Source: a virus. From it: DNA of 30,339 nt. Each line of letters begins with the position of its first letter. The stretch's first letter is position 1. Under the pieces are notes generated by a model. That model saw only the letters and a list, made by a program, of their open reading frames with translations, searched no databases and had not been told where the DNA came from. Shown in pieces: positions 27,018 to 30,339 of the stretch. The position numbers and the translations under genes were made by a program. The stretch spans positions 1 through 30,339 of the IMG/VR virus record IMGVR_UViG_3300033816_001298. One strand, 5' to 3'.

Positions 27018-28492
27018 AAACTCAGGGCATGCAACACCAGCTGCAAGCCGTCCAACGCATGGTCGGGCGCCGCACCTATGCGCTGTTCATGGAACAAGGC
27101 ACAGGCAAGACCTGGACGTTGCTCGCGGACGCCGAGCGGCTGTACGCCAAGGGCTCCATCGACTCCGTGCTCGTCGTGGCGCCCAACGGCGTGCACCTGA
27201 ACTGGGTCACGCGCGAGATCCCCGCGCACATGGAAGGCACCATCGTCGCGCGTGCGTGGCGCTCGGGCGCCGGGGCGCGGGACATGCGGGCGCTCGAAGA
27301 GCTGTTTCAGCCGCGGCCGGTGGGTGCGCCGCCGCCGTTGCGGGTGCTGGCGATGAACATCGACGCGCTGGTGACCAAGAAGGGGTGCGCCTGCGCCGAG
27401 CGGTTCTTGCTCTCGGGCAAGGCGCTGATCATCCTGGACGAGAGCTCCCGCATCAAGAACCCGGACGCCGCGCGCACCAAGGCGCTCATGCGGCTCAGGC
27501 GCATGGCGGTCGGCGCGCGCATCGCGTCCGGCACCCCGGTGACGAACTCGCCGGTGGACATCTTCGCGCAGATGGAGTTCTTGGAAAGTGGCTTGCTCGG
27601 CACCACGAGCTACCGGGCGTTCGTGGCCGAGTACGCGGACGTGCTGCCCAACACGCATCCGCTGATCCAGAACATGGTCAGCCGCAACCCCAAGGCGGCG
27701 TACGCGCAAGTGATCGCCCGCAACCCTGACGGCTCGCCGCGGTGGCGCAACCTCGACAAGCTGCAGCGACTGCTCGAGCCGAATTCGTTCCGCGTGTTGA
27801 AGAAAGACTGCCTGGACCTGCCCGACAAGATCTACAAGACCATCACGTTCGAGCTCGACGCGCAGCAACAACGCGCCTACGACAAGATGCAAGACGAGCT
27901 GCGCATCGAGCTCGGCGACAACACCGAGCTACCCGTCAGCGAGCTGGCCGCGCTGATCAAGTTGCAGCAGATCACGAGCGGGTACGTGAACACCCCGATG
28001 GGCGTGCGCTACATCTCCGCGGACAACCCACGGCTCAAGACGCTGCTCGACGCGATCGAGGACGTGGAAGGCAAGTTCATCGTGTGGGCGCGGTTCCGCG
28101 AGGAGCTGGACGCGATCTCGGATGCGCTCACCGATGCGGGCGTCGCGTGTGTGCAGTATCACGGCGGGGTGAGCCGCGACAACCGTGAAGCTGCGGTCGA
28201 TCAGTTTCAGAACGGTGATGTGCGCGTCTTCGTGGGTCAGCCCCAGTCGGGCGGCATCGGGCTCACGCTCACCGCGGCGGAGACGGTGTTTTACTTCAGC
28301 AACGACTTCAACCTCGAGACGCGGCTGCAGAGTGAAGACCGCGCTCACCGCATCGGCACGAAGAAGAACGTCGTGTACATCGACATCGCCGCCGAGAACA
28401 CGATCGACGAACAGATCACCAAGAATTTGCGCCGCAAGAAGCGTACCGCCGCACTCGTACTGGGCGACCGCGTCGCGGCGACGCAAGGATAA
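27014..28492 (+). CDS. SNF2/SF2 helicase
   Basis: This 492-aa protein starts at ATG 27014 (ATGA overlap with the nuclease gene). Motif I is MEQGTGKT (26-33), Ia VLVVAPNGVHLNW, II LDESSRIKNP (D142, E143), III ASGTPVTNSP. The second RecA domain has FIVWARFREELDAI, VFVGQPQSGGIGLTLTAAE and the motif VI stretch LQSEDRAHRIGTKKNV. This is the small 'naked' SNF2-type helicase widely found in phages next to a VRR-NUC nuclease. Motif II is DESS instead of DEAH. It would remodel or unwind branched DNA in phage replication or recombination. No extra domains are seen. Confidence 0.9.
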   Translation: MKTQGMQHQLQAVQRMVGRRTYALFMEQGTGKTWTLLADAERLYAKGSIDSVLVVAPNGVHLNWVTREIPAHMEGTIVARAWRSGAGARDMRALEELFQPRPVGAPPPLRVLAMNIDALVTKKGCACAERFLLSGKALIILDESSRIKNPDAARTKALMRLRRMAVGARIASGTPVTNSPVDIFAQMEFLESGLLGTTSYRAFVAEYADVLPNTHPLIQNMVSRNPKAAYAQVIARNPDGSPRWRNLDKLQRLLEPNSFRVLKKDCLDLPDKIYKTITFELDAQQQRAYDKMQDELRIELGDNTELPVSELAALIKLQQITSGYVNTPMGVRYISADNPRLKTLLDAIEDVEGKFIVWARFREELDAISDALTDAGVACVQYHGGVSRDNREAAVDQFQNGDVRVFVGQPQSGGIGLTLTAAETVFYFSNDFNLETRLQSEDRAHRIGTKKNVVYIDIAAENTIDEQITKNLRRKKRTAALVLGDRVAATQG

Positions 28493-28493
28493 T
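28488..28493 (+). promoter_or_regulatory. Possible -10 element upstream of 28528
   Basis: GATAAT overlaps the stop codon of the helicase gene and is followed by TC, resembling the thyX upstream TATAATTC. No -35 of the TTGCC type is at the right distance, so support is weak. Confidence 0.3.
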
Positions 28494-28527
28494 TCGTCCT
28501 CAGAACCGCTAGAAAGGAAACTGTCCC

Positions 28528-28863
28528 GTGCCGAAAGTCTACGCTCCGCAGGTGCCGTCGAAGTACGACGGCGCCACCAAGTTGTGGGTGCCTTCCATCA
28601 ACGTCGATCACGCCAAGAATTTCGGCGAGGTGATCGTGATGTTGCCCCCGAATGCCAACCGCTTGCACATCGCGCCATTGGTGACCGCGTTGCGCGAACA
28701 GATGAAGGACTACGGTCCCGACGACCACATCATCGCTGTGGGCGACCCGTCGCTGATCGCGGCCGCGGCGTGCATCGCTGTGCGCAAGACGGGCGGGCTG
28801 TTGAAGGTTTTGAAGTGGGACCGGCAAACGTCGGCGTACGTCTCCGTGGAGGCACAGGTATGA
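28528..28863 (+). CDS. Conserved phage protein of unknown function
   Basis: This 111-aa protein uses a GTG start at 28528, preceded by AGAAAGGA (a variant of the shared leader). It begins MPKVYAPQVPSKYDGATKLW, continues with EVIVMLPPNANRLHIAPLVT, and ends with HIIAVGDPSLIAAAACIAVR then TGGLLKVLKWDRQTSAYVSV. The '.GDHIIAVGDPSLIAAAA.IA....GG...lLKWDR....Y' ending is conserved in many phages beside the next two genes, but no role is known. There is no membrane segment; it looks like a small globular alpha/beta protein. It overlaps the following gene by ATGA. Confidence 0.78.
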   Translation: MPKVYAPQVPSKYDGATKLWVPSINVDHAKNFGEVIVMLPPNANRLHIAPLVTALREQMKDYGPDDHIIAVGDPSLIAAAACIAVRKTGGLLKVLKWDRQTSAYVSVEAQV

Positions 28864-29369
28864 GCGACTTGAAGCGTGCGGTGCAGATGGCAGAGACGTT
28901 GCTTTCTGCGCGCAAGATCGTGGAGCGGCTGGAGTCTGAACTCGCCACGGCCAAAGCTGACGTGCAGCGCCTGGAGCAGGAAGACCTGCCCGACCTGATG
29001 CAGGAGCTTGGGCTGAGCAAGTTCGTGCTCAACACCGGAGAGACATTGGAGGTGCAGCCTGACGTCACCTGCGCCATCACCGAAGAGCGCCGCGCCGCCG
29101 CGCACAGCTGGCTGGTGGACCGCGGGTTCGGCGGCTTGATCAAGACGGAGGTGGTCGTTTCCTTCGGCCGCGGCGAGCACGGCGAGGCGGAAGACTTTGC
29201 CAACGCATGCGCCGAACAAGGCAAGCACCCCAACCTCATCGAGCGCGTGCACCCCAGCACGCTCAAGTCCTTCATCAAGGAACAGATGGCCGCGGGCACC
29301 GCGATTCCGTTCGACGTGTTCGGTGTGCATCCGTTCCAGCGCGTCAAGATCACGGCGCCCAAGCGCTAA
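28860..29369 (+). CDS. Phage protein with N-terminal coiled coil
   Basis: This 169-aa protein starts at ATG 28860 (ATGA). Residues 1-50 form a coiled coil (SARKIVERLESELATAKADV then QRLEQEDLPDLMQEL). The rest is a conserved globular part with LSKFVLNTGETLEVQPDVTC, AAHSWLVDRGFGGLIKTEVV and VHPSTLKSFIKEQMAAG and a closing 'PFDVFGVHPFQRVKI'. This 'D.P..M.E.G...F.L..G..+.V', 'A..WL...G.G.LIK..V...FGRGE' and 'VHP.TLK.F..EQ' set is common in phages, usually next to a protein like the one at 29435. A partner in DNA binding or recombination is a fair guess from the neighbourhood. Confidence 0.75.
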   Translation: MSDLKRAVQMAETLLSARKIVERLESELATAKADVQRLEQEDLPDLMQELGLSKFVLNTGETLEVQPDVTCAITEERRAAAHSWLVDRGFGGLIKTEVVVSFGRGEHGEAEDFANACAEQGKHPNLIERVHPSTLKSFIKEQMAAGTAIPFDVFGVHPFQRVKITAPKR

Positions 29370-29373
29370 CGCA

Positions 29374-29407
29374 AACCGCTCTGTGGGGCGGCGGTTCTGT
29401 GCCCCAC
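29374..29407 (+). promoter_or_regulatory. Predicted H-type RNA pseudoknot in the leader of 29435
   Basis: In the 65-nt gap between the stop at 29369 and ATG 29435, AACCGC (29374-29379) pairs with GCGGTT (29391-29396), and GTGGGGC (29383-29389) pairs with GCCCCAC (29401-29407). The two perfect stems interlock: the 5' arm of the second lies in the loop of the first, and the 3' arm of the first lies in the loop of the second. Loops are 3, 1 and 4 nt, which fits classical H-type geometry. The segment from there to the start codon looks unstructured and has only a weak ribosome site. There is no T-run, so it is not a terminator. Autoregulation is inferred. Confidence 0.6.
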
Positions 29408-29434
29408 GCAACGCAAGAAAGTGAGATCCTGATC

Positions 29435-30277
29435 ATGAGCAAGAAAAACACTGCTGCGGTCGCCGTGGCGCAAGAGACCTCCACCGCGCTGGCGCTGCCG
29501 CCGATGGACTTTGCCGCGGACGCGGGGCAGGGCATGGAAGGTGCGGGGCAGGATTCGTTCGCGATCCCGTTCCTGAGCGTGCTGCAGAAGGGTTCGCCGC
29601 AAGTCGACGAGGCGTCCGGTTCCGCCATCGAAGGCGCGCGCTCCGGCATGCTGTTCGAGAACGTCACCGGGCGCATGTTCCCGGGCAAGGACGGCGTGCT
29701 GATCGTGCCGTGCGCCTATCGCCGTGAGTTCCTGCGCTGGGGCGCCCGCTCCAACGGCGGCGGCTTCAAGGGCGCGTCCACGCCCGAGGCGGTGGCCGAC
29801 GCCCGCGCCAAGGGCCAGATCGTCGAGTTGAATGGGCGGCTCTACACGCCCGAGCCCGACGGCTCCGTCAACCCCGAGAAGAGCGACCGGTTCAACGACA
29901 CGCGCAACCACTACGTGCTGATCCTGGACGAAGCTACGGGCGGCTGGACCGAGGCGCTGCTGTCGCTCACCTCCACCCAGATCAAGAAGTCCAAGATGCT
30001 CATGTCGGCACTCGCCGCGGTGAAGCTCAAGAACGGCGCGGGGCAGATGTTCACGCCGCCCACATTCGCCAACTGCGTCCGCGTCACCACCGTCCCGGAG
30101 AGCAACGACAAGGGCACGTGGTTTGGCGTCAAGTTCGAGCTCGCCGGGCAAGTGACGCGCAACGAGGTCTACGCCGCGGCCAAGGCTTTCCACGCCAACC
30201 TCGCCAAGGGCGCCGTCAACGTCCGCTACGAGGACCAGGCGCCAATCGAAGAGGTCGCTCAGGAGTCGGGCTTCTAA
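29435..30277 (+). CDS. Candidate single-stranded DNA-binding protein
   Basis: This 280-aa protein starts at ATG 29435. It begins MSKKNTAAVAVAQETSTALA with a flexible Ala/Gly-rich N-terminus. The conserved core has SFAIPFLSVLQKGSPQVDEA, ARSGMLFENVTGRMFPGKDG, VLIVPCAYRREFLRWGARSN and GGGFKGA. Then come NHYVLILDEATGGWTEALLS, STQIKKSKMLMSALAAVKLK, and GTWFGVKFELAGQVTRNEVY. Beta-rich segments separated by loops, and an acidic tail ending in Phe (APIEEVAQESGF), are like phage or bacterial SSBs, whose acidic tips recruit other replication proteins. The family is widespread in phages and usually follows the 28860-type gene, but its biochemistry is not something I can name with certainty. The pseudoknot upstream strengthens the SSB idea. 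Confidence 0.6.
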   Translation: MSKKNTAAVAVAQETSTALALPPMDFAADAGQGMEGAGQDSFAIPFLSVLQKGSPQVDEASGSAIEGARSGMLFENVTGRMFPGKDGVLIVPCAYRREFLRWGARSNGGGFKGASTPEAVADARAKGQIVELNGRLYTPEPDGSVNPEKSDRFNDTRNHYVLILDEATGGWTEALLSLTSTQIKKSKMLMSALAAVKLKNGAGQMFTPPTFANCVRVTTVPESNDKGTWFGVKFELAGQVTRNEVYAAAKAFHANLAKGAVNVRYEDQAPIEEVAQESGF

Positions 30278-30339
30278 TCCCCGCGATCGTTGTGCCCTGG
30301 GCCTATATACGAACGCTATTGGGTCCGGGGCTCCACTGG
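30278..30339. other. Right-hand end, non-coding in view
   Basis: 62 bp after the last stop; no ribosome site, start or hairpin with T-run is visible. Confidence 0.5.

Noticed and set aside
29383-29407. Hairpin GTGGGGC...GCCCCAC as an intrinsic terminator
   Set aside because: No T-run follows, and the loop contains the partner of another stem; a pseudoknot explains both.
1-30339. Prophage integration, CRISPR, tRNA genes, reverse transcriptase/diversity-generating retroelement, insertion sequences
   Set aside because: No integrase, attachment-type repeat, regularly spaced repeats, cloverleaf, RT motif (YxDD) or transposase was found on either strand.

Overview
The window is part of a GC-rich genome of a tailed double-stranded DNA phage. 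It carries a major capsid protein, scaffold-like protein, P22-type portal and large terminase, together with a self-contained DNA replication set. There is no integrase, repressor/lysogeny module, tail-fibre or lysis gene, no tRNA and no CRISPR array in view. The host is probably a GC-rich Gram-negative bacterium (inference from composition and gene style only). The portal type and compact head module suggest a podovirus-like virion, but no tail gene is visible to confirm it.

Layout. (1) Positions 1-10514, minus strand: head and packaging genes. In transcription order these are a terS-like gene, terL, two small conserved proteins, a 409-aa protein with an ADP-ribosyltransferase-like C-terminal half, a Pro/Gly-rich protein, the portal, two small proteins, a GroES-like co-chaperonin, a scaffold-like protein, an unknown protein, a decoration-like protein, and the major capsid protein running off the left edge. 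(2) Positions 10515-10991: a non-coding divergent control region. It has an AT-rich island (15 G/C in 70 nt), five CCCGAG/CTCGGG cores and two outward promoters. (3) 10992-11447, plus: one unknown early gene. (4) 16416 down to 11453, minus: a tightly overlapped replication operon. It encodes an archaeo-eukaryotic-type primase with a CHC2-like zinc site, small proteins, a winged-helix protein, two paralogous one-helix membrane proteins, and an SF3/DUF5906-like helicase. (5) 16588-30277, plus: a long early/middle run. It begins with small DNA-metabolism-associated proteins and a DUF932 protein. An accessory metabolism cassette follows: flavoprotein, NrdR-like zinc protein, ThyX, T4 DenV-like UV endonuclease, HAD phosphatase, DUF6378-like protein, SDR, VOC-like protein. 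It ends with a DnaQ-like exonuclease, a bacterial-type C-family DNA polymerase (DnaE-like), a VRR-NUC-like nuclease, an SNF2-type helicase and a candidate ssDNA-binding protein.

How it fits together. The two replication blocks together look like a hybrid replisome: AEP primase and SF3 helicase on one strand, and a C-family polymerase with its own proofreading exonuclease and accessory helicase/nuclease on the other. Most neighbours are joined by ATGA or GTGA stop/start overlaps, so translation is probably coupled. Four intergenic promoters share TTGCCn-17-nAnAAT, and a fifth variant has an 18-bp spacer. Several plus-strand genes share a near-identical leader, AACTCAGAAAGGA.

The most interesting untaught signal is a sterically plausible H-type RNA pseudoknot at 29374-29407, just upstream of the candidate ssDNA-binding protein gene. 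This resembles the arrangement by which T4 gp32 represses its own mRNA. Functions are assigned by reading motifs; no database search was run.
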